Source: CAZIVO01 sp964542765 (lineage in GTDB: Bacteria > Planctomycetota > UBA1135 > UBA2386). From it: a stretch of DNA of 29,579 nucleotides. Under the pieces are notes generated by a model, which saw only the letters and a list, made by a program, of their open reading frames with translations, was not told where the DNA came from and made no database searches. The position numbers and the translations under genes are program-made. The stretch is from positions 1 to 29,579 of the forward strand of contig CAZIVO010000034.1 in assembly GCA_964542765.1 (NCBI GenBank). The letters are read 5' to 3'. Positions 1 through 7,132 of this stretch are shown in pieces. The first letter of the stretch is position 1. Each line of letters starts with the position of its first letter.

Positions 1-1
1 G

Positions 2-2446
2 GAGGCCGCTGTGTCGATTGCGAATCGAGCAGAGATGCAAGATCCGCTCGCCCTGAACTGGCTCGGCCGGTGTCTGGCGAAACTCGGCGGCAAGGAGAAC
101 ATCATGGCCGCGAGTCAACATCTGGTGGACTCGATCAAGGCCGCCCCGGATCGCCCGGAGGCTCGGGTGGCCTACGGGCAACTCAAGTTCAGGGTCTACA
201 AGGAGGCGAGCGGCCATCCGAGCGGGGAGCGTGATTTCAAGAAGGTCATCGAGCAAAACGGAGATGTCGAGGAGGCCTTGCTCGGGATTTACAGGCTCCG
301 CAAAACCAACTTCCTGCTCGATTCATCGCGCACAGAAGATTATCTGGGTCGCATTCTCGCGCTGAACCCCGCCTCAGTGCCCGCCATGATGGAGCGTGGC
401 ATCGTTCTCTTCGATGACCGGCGTTTCGAAGAGGCCGCCCGTCAATTTGATGCGGCCCTCAAGGTCAATCCCCGTGACAAGTGGGTTCTTGCACATCGGT
501 CTGCTGTAGCGCTGCTGATGAGTGAATTATCGGTGGCCGCAGAGTATCGGCGGCGGGCTCTGGCCGTCGACAAGTCGTTCGATCATCTCGAGCGTATCAT
601 CGGTGACCATCTGGTTGCGCTCTATCGCTTTGCGGATGCCATTCCTTACTACCGCCAATCCCTTTCTCTGGATCCCGATTCCGTGAGCGCCCTCCATGGG
701 TTGGCCAAGGCTCTGGCCTATACGGGTGCGGGTGAAGAGGCGGCTGCCTTGCTCGAGCATGCGAAGGAGCGGCAGACAGGCTTTGTGGACCCATGGCGTC
801 GGAATCTCCTCGCTGTCGAGAAGTTGCTTGCCGACGAATATGTCGAGGTGAAAGGACCGGGCTTCAAGTTTCGGTTTCATCGCGATGACGCTGAGGTCCT
901 CAAGGAATACCTGCTGCCGCTACACGCGCAGGCGCGCAGTGTATTGGGGCGCAAGTATGGGTATGAACCAGAAGAGGAGGTCACCATTGAGGTGTTCCAT
1001 ACCTGGGCGGATTTCAGCGTCCGAACCATCGGCTTCAAGGGGTTCAGTGCTCTGGGAGCATGCTTCGGGAAGGTGATCACGCTGGTGTCGCCGTCCGACC
1101 TTGTATTGCGCCAGCAGGACTTCATGTGGTCGGCGACGGTTTGGCATGAGTACACGCATGTTCTGACTCTGGGCTTGAGCAAGGCGCGGGTACCGCGTTG
1201 GCTGACCGAAGGTTTTTCCGTTTATGAAGAGAAGGAGCGCAATCCGGCGTGGGAGCGTGGCATGGACCGGGAGTTGTTCGATGCCTACCACAACAAAGAT
1301 ATTGTTCCTCTGAAACTCCTCAACAGGCTGTTCCGCGGGCCTCGGATCTTGTTTGGCTATTATCAGGGTGGGTTGATCGTCGATTACCTGGCCCGCGAGC
1401 ATGGATTCGACAAGGTAGTGAAGTTTCTGCGTGGCTATGGCGAGGATCGCTCCGAGGAGTCCTTGTTCCGTAGCGTGTTCGGAATTTCTCGCCGAGAGTT
1501 CGATCGACGTTTTCTTGCTCACGTCAAGAAAACGAGGATCGATAAATTGCGGTTCGAACCGCAACTCAATGATCGCACGCTCGGCCGGATGCAGGCAGAT
1601 GCCAGTGATCACGAAGCCCTTTTGCTCGTCGGCTGGGCTTATGCCCAGCGCCAGAATCCCATCGATGCGTCGAGGTATCTGCAGAAGGTGCTTCGAGATG
1701 ACCCTGAAAATGGCCGTGCAAAGTTGCTGCATGCGGAGTTGTTGCGACAGCGGGGAGCGACCGAGGATGCTGCTGCGGCATACAGGGAAGGCTTTGCTGC
1801 AGGAGCTTCCGACTTCGACTCGCACGTGCGGTTTGGTCAGTTGCTCGAGGGTGCTGACGATGCTGCGGGTGCCATCGAGCAGTATCAGCGCGCCAAGGAT
1901 TGCTGGCCGGGTTGCACGGATCAGAAGGTGGCACCCTCCTTGTTGCTCGCCCGGCTGTATCGCGAACTCGGTCGCCAAGATGATGCCATGGTGGAACTCA
2001 GGGCGTTCTGTGAATTGACGGGCCGTGCTTTTCAGCCCCGCCTCGAACTGGCGGAGATCGAGCGCAAACGTGGTGATCGTCGGGCCGAGGCGCGCTATCT
2101 GCGCGAGGCGGCCGAGATCGACCCTTTCCTGCGCCGCCTGCACGTTCGGTTGGGGGATGCTCTGGTTGCCCTGGAGCAGTTACCGGCCGCCATCAAGGAA
2201 TACGAGGTCGCTTTGGCTGTCCCTGCTGACCTGGACCGCGACAATGTTTTGAGCGATCCGTCGGCTCCGCCGATCGGGGAGGCCGACTCTGCCGAAGCCG
2301 GCGGAGCTGCGATCTGCGTGAAACTGGCGCGGATCTACCTGCAGATGGAGGAGTCCGGAAAGGCGCAAGCTTGGCTTTCGCGTGCGATCGAGATGGCGCC
2401 GGACAGTGATGCCGCTGAGCAGGCGAGATCCTTGCGGCGCGAGTGA
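2..2446 (+). CDS. TPR-repeat protein with central gluzincin (peptidase MA-like) metallopeptidase domain, 5'-truncated
   Basis: The frame is open to the left edge, so the gene probably begins upstream; the first in-window start is GTG at 11, giving 811 aa, and residue numbers here count from it. Residues about 1-260 and 520-800 are TPR-like helical pairs (for example around residues 120-155 and 215-245, with the typical A-x-x-x-F/Y and P-x-x-x-x-A spacing). Between them is a zinc-peptidase domain with HEYTH (H379, E380, H383) and a downstream TEG motif whose E400 would be the third zinc ligand, the HExxH...E gluzincin pattern of the peptidase MA superfamily. It probably binds proteins through the TPRs and may cleave peptides. 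The substrate is unknown, and the location cannot be read because the N-terminus is missing. It ends 108 nt before the DnaA-like gene. The domain call is fairly sure; the function is inference. Confidence 0.75.
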   Translation, partial: EAAVSIANRAEMQDPLALNWLGRCLAKLGGKENIMAASQHLVDSIKAAPDRPEARVAYGQLKFRVYKEASGHPSGERDFKKVIEQNGDVEEALLGIYRLRKTNFLLDSSRTEDYLGRILALNPASVPAMMERGIVLFDDRRFEEAARQFDAALKVNPRDKWVLAHRSAVALLMSELSVAAEYRRRALAVDKSFDHLERIIGDHLVALYRFADAIPYYRQSLSLDPDSVSALHGLAKALAYTGAGEEAAALLEHAKERQTGFVDPWRRNLLAVEKLLADEYVEVKGPGFKFRFHRDDAEVLKEYLLPLHAQARSVLGRKYGYEPEEEVTIEVFHTWADFSVRTIGFKGFSALGACFGKVITLVSPSDLVLRQQDFMWSATVWHEYTHVLTLGLSKARVPRWLTEGFSVYEEKERNPAWERGMDRELFDAYHNKDIVPLKLLNRLFRGPRILFGYYQGGLIVDYLAREHGFDKVVKFLRGYGEDRSEESLFRSVFGISRREFDRRFLAHVKKTRIDKLRFEPQLNDRTLGRMQADASDHEALLLVGWAYAQRQNPIDASRYLQKVLRDDPENGRAKLLHAELLRQRGATEDAAAAYREGFAAGASDFDSHVRFGQLLEGADDAAGAIEQYQRAKDCWPGCTDQKVAPSLLLARLYRELGRQDDAMVELRAFCELTGRAFQPRLELAEIERKRGDRRAEARYLREAAEIDPFLRRLHVRLGDALVALEQLPAAIKEYEVALAVPADLDRDNVLSDPSAPPIGEADSAEAGGAAICVKLARIYLQMEESGKAQAWLSRAIEMAPDSDAAEQARSLRRE

Positions 2447-2554
2447 CGTTGATGGGAGGCCGTCTCTGCATGCCGCACTGTCGATGGCCGTGTGTACCTA
2501 CTGTTGCCGTGCCTGTTGGCCTTGTGTAGGCTTGCTTGGCTCGATCGAAGTCCG

Positions 2555-3757
2555 ATGCTGCTGCTTTTGAAGGAAACCTGGGAAGAAGTTCAACCCCTCC
2601 TCAAGAAGGAGGTGGGTGATGCTGCTTATTCCTCGTGGTTGGCCCACTTGCGCCCGATTGCATTGGAGCGTGGCGTCTGCCATTTGCAGGCCGAGAACCG
2701 CCTCGTTTGCGACCGGGTGCAGCAGCTGTATCTGAGCGTGATCGAGGACGCCTTGTCCGAGAAACTCGGGACTCGGATATCGATCTCTCTGATCTCCCAA
2801 TCGGAGTCCCTGTTGCCTGATCATCTGGAGGTCGGGCCGTCGAAACCGGTGGTCGATACCAGCAATCGTCAGGTGGCTCTCGTGCTGGCAGCATTGCTCG
2901 AAGGGCGCGCCTTGCCGTCCGGCCTGTTCTTCTTTCATGGTCCCGCCGGCGTTGGCAAGACCTTCTTGCTGAAGTGGTGGAAGGATGAGTGCCGAGGACC
3001 GCTGCTGTGGTTTGGCGAGGACTTGCTGCTCAAGGCCATGCAGGCTTGCCTGCGTGATGGACGACTGGATGGCTTTCGCGATGAACTCCTTGCCGAGAAA
3101 CCTCTGGTGATCGATCAGATCCATCGCATCTCTCGGCATCGCCGATTACAGCGGGAATTGTTGGCAATCTTGCGCCGCCGTGAAGAGTTGAAGTCTCCCA
3201 CAATCCTGGTTTCTCGCTGGCATCCGCAGGAGATATGGGGCCTCGATCCTTCCTTGCGGACGTATTTCCTGTCGGGTTTTGTGAGTCAGATTGGTTATCC
3301 GGGTCCTACAGCTCGCATTGTCTACTTGCGTGCACTGGAGGGAGCCGCATCGCGTAATGGTCGTGCTGATGCTATCGAGCATCTAGCGCGCGACTTCCGT
3401 GGAAGCTACCCGGATCTACGGCGGGCTTGGGCGACTCATCGTGAGAGTGGCGGGAAGAACTCCGGTTACCTGCGACTGATTGACCCTCGTTCGGTATTTC
3501 AGCGCTTACATGACCGCGTGATGGATCGATTTGGCCTGGAGCCCGAGGATCTTGCGAGCAAGAGTCAGGCGCGGCGTATCAGCCATGCGCGGCAGATTCT
3601 TGCCCATATTTGCGTGCGGGAGGGTCTGACCCAGGCCGAGGTCGGGCGCTATCTCGGCGGCAGATCGCGTGCTGCGATCAGTTACGCCGTCAAGGCGCTG
3701 GCCGGCCGCATGTCGCTTTCACGTGAAGTCAGGCTGCAGGTGGAGAGCCTCTTGTGA
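2555..3757 (+). CDS. Divergent DnaA-like AAA+ protein, probably inactive as an ATPase
   Basis: This 400-aa protein has DnaA architecture. There is an N-terminal DnaA_N-like helical domain (a W-x-x-x-x-x-L region, then S-W-L-x-x-L-R-P near residues 25-35), an AAA+ module with Walker A GPAGVGKT (129-136), and a C-terminal helix-turn-helix like DnaA domain IV (about 325-395). Several key positions differ from DnaA. Walker B is LVIDQI (D187, Q188 instead of DD). The box VII arginine finger is Tyr (LRTYF, Y237, for LRSRF). The sensor-2 Arg is Pro286. The signature GGRDHTT reads GGRSRAA (368-374). ATG 2555 is preferred over the in-frame GTG at 2492 because it aligns with normal DnaA N-termini. The stop overlaps the tmk start (GTGA), so it is co-transcribed with tmk and holB. 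It is probably a DnaA paralogue or regulator (Hda-like in role?) and not the initiator; the role is inference. Confidence 0.72.
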   Translation: MLLLLKETWEEVQPLLKKEVGDAAYSSWLAHLRPIALERGVCHLQAENRLVCDRVQQLYLSVIEDALSEKLGTRISISLISQSESLLPDHLEVGPSKPVVDTSNRQVALVLAALLEGRALPSGLFFFHGPAGVGKTFLLKWWKDECRGPLLWFGEDLLLKAMQACLRDGRLDGFRDELLAEKPLVIDQIHRISRHRRLQRELLAILRRREELKSPTILVSRWHPQEIWGLDPSLRTYFLSGFVSQIGYPGPTARIVYLRALEGAASRNGRADAIEHLARDFRGSYPDLRRAWATHRESGGKNSGYLRLIDPRSVFQRLHDRVMDRFGLEPEDLASKSQARRISHARQILAHICVREGLTQAEVGRYLGGRSRAAISYAVKALAGRMSLSREVRLQVESLL

Positions 3758-4389
3758 GTCTGTATCTGGTCCTGGAAGGGCCCGATGGCTGCGGAAAGAG
3801 CCTTCAAAGCAAGCTGCTGCGCGCCGCTATCGAAGAATCCGGGCGCGAGGTCCTTCATATACGTGAGCCTGGCTCGACTCCGGTGGGTGAGGCAATCCGC
3901 AATCTGCTTCTGGACCCCGCTACCGGGCGAATTGCTCCCGTGACCGAAGCCCTTCTGTTCTCGGCGGCCCGAGCCGAACTCGTCAGGCGAGAGATTGAAC
4001 CTGCGCTGGCGAGAGGGACTGTTGTCATCAGTGAGCGGAGTTACCTTTCGACTCTCGCCTATCAGTGCCTGGCATATCAGGGCGAAGCGAATGCCATCAC
4101 CGTGGATCTTGTCCGAGAGCTGACGGCTGCCGCGCATGGCGAGACTGTTCCGGACAGGATCTTTGTCCTAGATGTGGATCATGCGGTCAGTCTTGAGCGG
4201 CGATCGAACAGCTGCGATGATCGGATCGAGGCCCGGGGGAGTGACTACCATGAGCGCGTTCGCGGAGCATATCTTTCCTTGGCGGAGGATGATCCGAGGA
4301 TCGATGTCGTGGATGCATCACAGCGCGTGGAAATTGTTCACCAGGAATTGATGAGCCGGGTGTCAGCACTGTCGCGGGGCGGCGAATGA
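3754..4389 (+). CDS. tmk: Thymidylate kinase
   Basis: dTMP kinase makes dTDP from dTMP and ATP in the cytoplasm, for dTTP synthesis. The 211-aa length is normal. The P-loop GPDGCGKS is at residues 9-16, followed by REPGSTPVGE, the dTMP-binding region. The usual D-R-[YH] motif appears as SERSYLS, keeping the arginine but with Glu for Asp. A LID-like segment with RRSNSCDDRIE and a Y-H-E-R-V-R helix follows. The GTG start overlaps the DnaA-like stop by 4 nt and has GGAGAG 6 nt upstream. The end overlaps the holB start (ATGA). The tmk-holB pair is common in bacteria. dTDP-sugar genes (rml) lie 13 kb away in a separate unit. Confidence 0.93.
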   Translation: MSLYLVLEGPDGCGKSLQSKLLRAAIEESGREVLHIREPGSTPVGEAIRNLLLDPATGRIAPVTEALLFSAARAELVRREIEPALARGTVVISERSYLSTLAYQCLAYQGEANAITVDLVRELTAAAHGETVPDRIFVLDVDHAVSLERRSNSCDDRIEARGSDYHERVRGAYLSLAEDDPRIDVVDASQRVEIVHQELMSRVSALSRGGE

Positions 4390-5360
4390 ATCTTCGTGGG
4401 CAAGGTGAATCCTTTGTGGGCGCGCTGCGTGCAGCGCGGTCGTTGCGCTTGCACCATGGGGTGATCATCGAAGGTGGTCGTGGAAGCGGTAAGACGACTG
4501 CGGCGATGCTGATTGCACAAGCCTTGTTGTGCGAGGGCGAGGAAACATCAGAGGCTTGCGGTGATTGTGGTGCGTGCAAGAAGGTCATGATGACCAATCA
4601 CCCGGATCTCCACATGGTGACGGTTCCGGAGGACAAGGTGGAGATTCCTGTCGACGACATTCGTGGGCTGTCATCGAAGCTGGAGAAATGGGCGGTAGAG
4701 GGACGTGCCAGGGTGGTGATCATCGACCCTGCCGATGGATTGAATCCATCGGGGCAGAACGCCATCCTCAAGACTCTCGAAGAACCGGGCGTGAACACTT
4801 TTTTGCTCCTCACGAGTAACCGGCAGGGGTTTCTGCTGCCGACGGTCCGCTCCCGGGCGAGTCGCCTGGAGATCCTCCCGCTGCCTTCACAGGTCATCAT
4901 CGAGGAGCTGGAGAGAAAAAAAATCGGCGATGACGCGACCCGCGGCTGGGCATCTACATTTTGTGGTGGGGCCCTGGGGGTGGCGGCCGATCTGATCGAG
5001 GCCGATTTATGCCCGATCCATCAACAGATTGTGGATTTTATCCACAAGGATCACCAGATATCGGCTGTCAGCCTCTCTCGATCTGCCCTTGCGGGTGCTG
5101 GTTCAACCCACGAAACCTTGCGGCGGAGCCGCCTTCTGCTGGGTCTTTTGCGGGCAACCATGCGGGTTGAACTGGAGAGCTGCCTTGCGCCTACCGACGC
5201 AGGTGCTTACTTTGCAGCAGGTTTCGAACGATGGACGGGAATGGTCGAAGCAATTTTCGAGGCGGAAACCGATCTGGATCTGCGCATTGCACCAGAGCAG
5301 GTTTTGACGGTGGCCTTGCTGCGTTGGCAGGAGATGCTGGCTGCGCGTCCATCCACCTGA
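4386..5360 (+). CDS. holB: DNA polymerase III subunit delta' (clamp loader)
   Basis: This 324-aa AAA+ protein is the delta' stator of the clamp loader that places the beta clamp on DNA. The P-loop-like GGRGSGKTT is at 30-38. A four-cysteine zinc module is C49, C58, C61, C64, spaced exactly as in E. coli delta' (C50, C59, C62, C65). The NAILKTLEEP motif typical of DnaX/HolB follows. The SRC motif is SRA (S156, R157, A158), so the arginine is kept but the cysteine is lost. Its place directly after tmk supports HolB over the related DnaX. The ATG overlaps the tmk stop. A 19-bp palindrome containing a perfect DnaA-box sequence lies in the coding region at 5029-5047. Confidence 0.9.
   Translation: MNLRGQGESFVGALRAARSLRLHHGVIIEGGRGSGKTTAAMLIAQALLCEGEETSEACGDCGACKKVMMTNHPDLHMVTVPEDKVEIPVDDIRGLSSKLEKWAVEGRARVVIIDPADGLNPSGQNAILKTLEEPGVNTFLLLTSNRQGFLLPTVRSRASRLEILPLPSQVIIEELERKKIGDDATRGWASTFCGGALGVAADLIEADLCPIHQQIVDFIHKDHQISAVSLSRSALAGAGSTHETLRRSRLLLGLLRATMRVELESCLAPTDAGAYFAAGFERWTGMVEAIFEAETDLDLRIAPEQVLTVALLRWQEMLAARPST
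5029..5047. other. Palindrome containing a perfect DnaA-box 9-mer, inside holB
   Basis: Two 8-bp arms (TTGTGGAT and ATCCACAA) flank a TTT spacer. Positions 5038-5046 read TTATCCACA, identical to the strong E. coli DnaA box. It lies within the codons for an I-V-D-F-I-H-K stretch of delta'. A single 9-mer match in a window this size is not rare by chance, so any binding role is speculative. Its place three cistrons into an operon that starts with a DnaA-like gene is the reason to record it. Confidence 0.35.
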
Positions 5361-5471
5361 TGGTGGAAACCATGTCAGGAAACTGGGGAAAACGGAGTCT
5401 CGGTCTGCCTGCGCCATTCGGTATGGCGAGGGTAAGGCTCCGTAGGACAGGCTTCCACATCTTCGTGGAAG
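5360..5471 (+). ncRNA. Stacked hairpin region after holB, possible structured RNA or 3' UTR element
   Basis: Three consecutive inverted repeats lie in the gap after holB. The first is 5360-5373, ATGGT/ACCAT closing a GGAA tetraloop. The second is 5392-5443, a 9-bp outer stem (5392-5400 with 5435-5443, one G-T pair) enclosing a perfect 6-bp hairpin CGCCAT/ATGGCG at 5412-5428. The third is 5452-5471, CTTCCAC/GTGGAAG with a 6-nt loop. None is followed by a T-run, so a simple intrinsic terminator is not evident. I compared it from memory with SRP RNA, RNase P, 6S and common riboswitches and found no match. It could be a processed 3' UTR, a leader for the next gene or a small RNA. Confidence 0.35.
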
Positions 5472-5495
5472 GTTCATGTCAAGGGCGGTTCAACA

Positions 5496-5509
5496 ATGGT
5501 CGATAGAGA
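5496..5509 (+). promoter_or_regulatory. 14-nt intergenic motif, copy 1 (ATGGTCGATAGAGA)
   Basis: The 14-mer lies 64 nt upstream of the Minf_1886-type start codon and recurs exactly at 13808-13821, 51 nt upstream of the FecR-like gene. Both copies are on the + strand in short intergenic gaps. It may be a shared promoter or operator element; no partner factor can be named. Confidence 0.3.
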
Positions 5510-5559
5510 TCACAGGGGCCTGCGAGGGCGGGCTTCGAGATCATTGAAGGAGCCGTTAC

Positions 5560-5982
5560 ATGGGTTGCGAATACGAAAGCGATGGTCCTGAGGAGATCGT
5601 CTTGCAGTTGCGTCGGCGGGATCGCAGATTCGGCCGCAATGCGTACTACTTCGTGCTCGATGCGCTCGATTACACGATGAACAATCTCGGGCGTGCCGAC
5701 ATGGCCGGCGAAGAGCGGCATGTTGGCGCTCGCGAACTTCTTTCGGGCATCACGGATATGGCAGCCGAACAGTTCGGCCCCATGGCGATGGAAGTGTTCA
5801 AGCAGTGGGGGATCCGCAGCACCGAAGACTTTGGCGAGGTTGTGTTCAATCTGATCGAAGCTGGCTTGCTCAGTCGTCGGGAGGAAGATTCTCGTTTGGA
5901 CTTCATCGGCGGTGTTGATTTCAACCATGTGTTCGAGCAGCGCTTCCGGGTGAGATTGGCAAGCATCCGCACGAGCGACTAG
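5560..5982 (+). CDS. Minf_1886-type conserved protein of Planctomycetes/Verrucomicrobia
   Basis: A small 140-aa soluble protein with no signal peptide or membrane segment. The N-terminal half, with R-x-x-x-R-x-x-Y-F-V-L-D-A-L-D-Y-T and later HVGARELL near residues 51-58, matches my recollection of the 'Plancto_Ver_chp' (Minf_1886) family. That family is largely confined to Planctomycetes and Verrucomicrobia and has no established function. The ATG at 5560 has GAAGGAG 7-8 nt upstream, a strong Shine-Dalgarno. It follows the hairpin region and lies 13 nt before the AI-2E-type permease, so the two are probably co-transcribed. The family call is recognition from memory; the role is unknown. Confidence 0.75.
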   Translation: MGCEYESDGPEEIVLQLRRRDRRFGRNAYYFVLDALDYTMNNLGRADMAGEERHVGARELLSGITDMAAEQFGPMAMEVFKQWGIRSTEDFGEVVFNLIEAGLLSRREEDSRLDFIGGVDFNHVFEQRFRVRLASIRTSD

Positions 5983-5995
5983 CAACTGAACTGCT

Positions 5996-7078
5996 ATGAC
6001 TGAAACCGGGTCACCGGCTAAACCGTCGACACGCGGGCCTGCCATCATCGTCCTCGTTGTGGTGGCGATTGCGCTTGCGATCACCTACTGCTTCCGTTCG
6101 GTTTTCGGACCGCTGTTAGCGGCTGTGGCGATTGCCTACATCCTTGAGCCATTGGTGATCGGCTTGACTCTTCGCGGCATGTCACGACGTCTTGCTGTCG
6201 GCTTGATCTTTTTTGTTTTCGTGGTCATCGCGGGGACCCTGCTCTTGTTCTTGGGTTACCAGGGAGCAGCGCTTGTGGAACTTCTTGAGAAGGAGAAGAT
6301 CAGCGAAGGTGTCGGCGCCGCCATCGAGTGGGTTAAAAGCATCGTGCCGGTGGGTAGTCAGCCGGAACTTCCGGGCGAATTGTCTGATCCTGACGCTCTG
6401 AATTCAGAGGCTTTGAGTGCGGTCGTTGGTTTCGTGAAAAACATCGTTGTGGGGATTGCTGAAGCCCTGATGTCTTTGACGAGTCTGGCGACGATTGTGA
6501 TCCTGACGCCTTTGTATCTCTTCTATTTGATGCTGGAGTTGCCGTCTGTTTGGATGTGGATCAAGCAGCGTCTGCCAGCGAATGACCGCGCACGATCCTT
6601 GAGTGTGATCGCGGAACTTCATTCCGGGATGTCAGCATTTTTGCGTGGCCGGATCGTTGCCGCTCTCGTGCGCGGAGCCCTGACGGCGATCGGCTTGATC
6701 ATCTGTGGGACTCCGTTCGCAATCGTCATGGGTTTGACCGCCGGTGTCCTGTCCATTTTGCCCTTCTTGGGATCGGTCATCGCTTTTGTTGCTGCGGTTG
6801 CCTTGACGATGGCGGAAAACCCATCGGCGCTGGCGGGTGCAGGGGTCCTCGGGGTGTTCTTGATCGCCGAACTCCTGGAAGGTTTCGTGGTGATCCCCTT
6901 GGTCATGCGGAAAGGTGCGAGCTTGCATCCGCTGACCCTTCTTGTTGCCGTATTTTTCTGGGGGACGGCGCTGGGGATGTTCGGCGCCTTGCTGGCTATT
7001 CCGCTGACCCTGGCGCTGAAGATCCTGCTGAGGGCCTATGTTCTTCCATCAGTGGATCGGTTGGCGGCCGCTGACTGA
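5996..7078 (+). CDS. AI-2E family transporter (PerM/TqsA/YdiK-type permease)
   Basis: This 360-aa integral inner-membrane protein has about eight hydrophobic segments. Two are near the N-terminus (about 19-50 and 62-86), then comes a soluble stretch (about 90-140), and a membrane-rich C-terminal half follows, including a G-x-x-x-x-I-P-F-L-G-S type segment (about 245-275) and a final LLAIPLTLALKILL helix. This layout and the P-L-V-M-R-K-G-x-x-L-H-P-L-T motif are typical of PF01594. Members export autoinducer-2 or act in Na+/H+ or other efflux, so the substrate here cannot be told. It starts 13 nt after the Minf_1886-type gene and converges on the S41 protease gene. Confidence 0.85.
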   Translation: MTETGSPAKPSTRGPAIIVLVVVAIALAITYCFRSVFGPLLAAVAIAYILEPLVIGLTLRGMSRRLAVGLIFFVFVVIAGTLLLFLGYQGAALVELLEKEKISEGVGAAIEWVKSIVPVGSQPELPGELSDPDALNSEALSAVVGFVKNIVVGIAEALMSLTSLATIVILTPLYLFYLMLELPSVWMWIKQRLPANDRARSLSVIAELHSGMSAFLRGRIVAALVRGALTAIGLIICGTPFAIVMGLTAGVLSILPFLGSVIAFVAAVALTMAENPSALAGAGVLGVFLIAELLEGFVVIPLVMRKGASLHPLTLLVAVFFWGTALGMFGALLAIPLTLALKILLRAYVLPSVDRLAAAD

Positions 7079-7132
7079 GCGGCAGATGGTCTTGCCAGAT
7101 CCCGGCCGTTTCAATCACGGCTTCTGCTGTGG

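Noticed and set aside
920..2143. Long minus-strand open frame (407 codons) inside the TPR/metallopeptidase gene
   Set aside because: It is antisense to a gene with clear TPR and zinc-protease motifs, and its translation has no recognisable domain.
2492..2554. GTG start at 2492 for the DnaA-like protein
   Set aside because: It adds 21 hydrophobic residues not found in DnaA N-termini; ATG 2555 aligns with the family.
5361..5471. SRP RNA, RNase P RNA, 6S RNA or a known riboswitch in the hairpin region
   Set aside because: A GTCAGG start reminiscent of SRP RNA is present, but the matching GGAA tetraloop and AGCAGC partner are missing; no other family core is readable.
7079..7132. Bidirectional terminator between the permease and the S41 protease genes
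   Set aside because: Only 4-bp complementary stretches (such as GCCG/CGGC) and no T-run; too weak to call.
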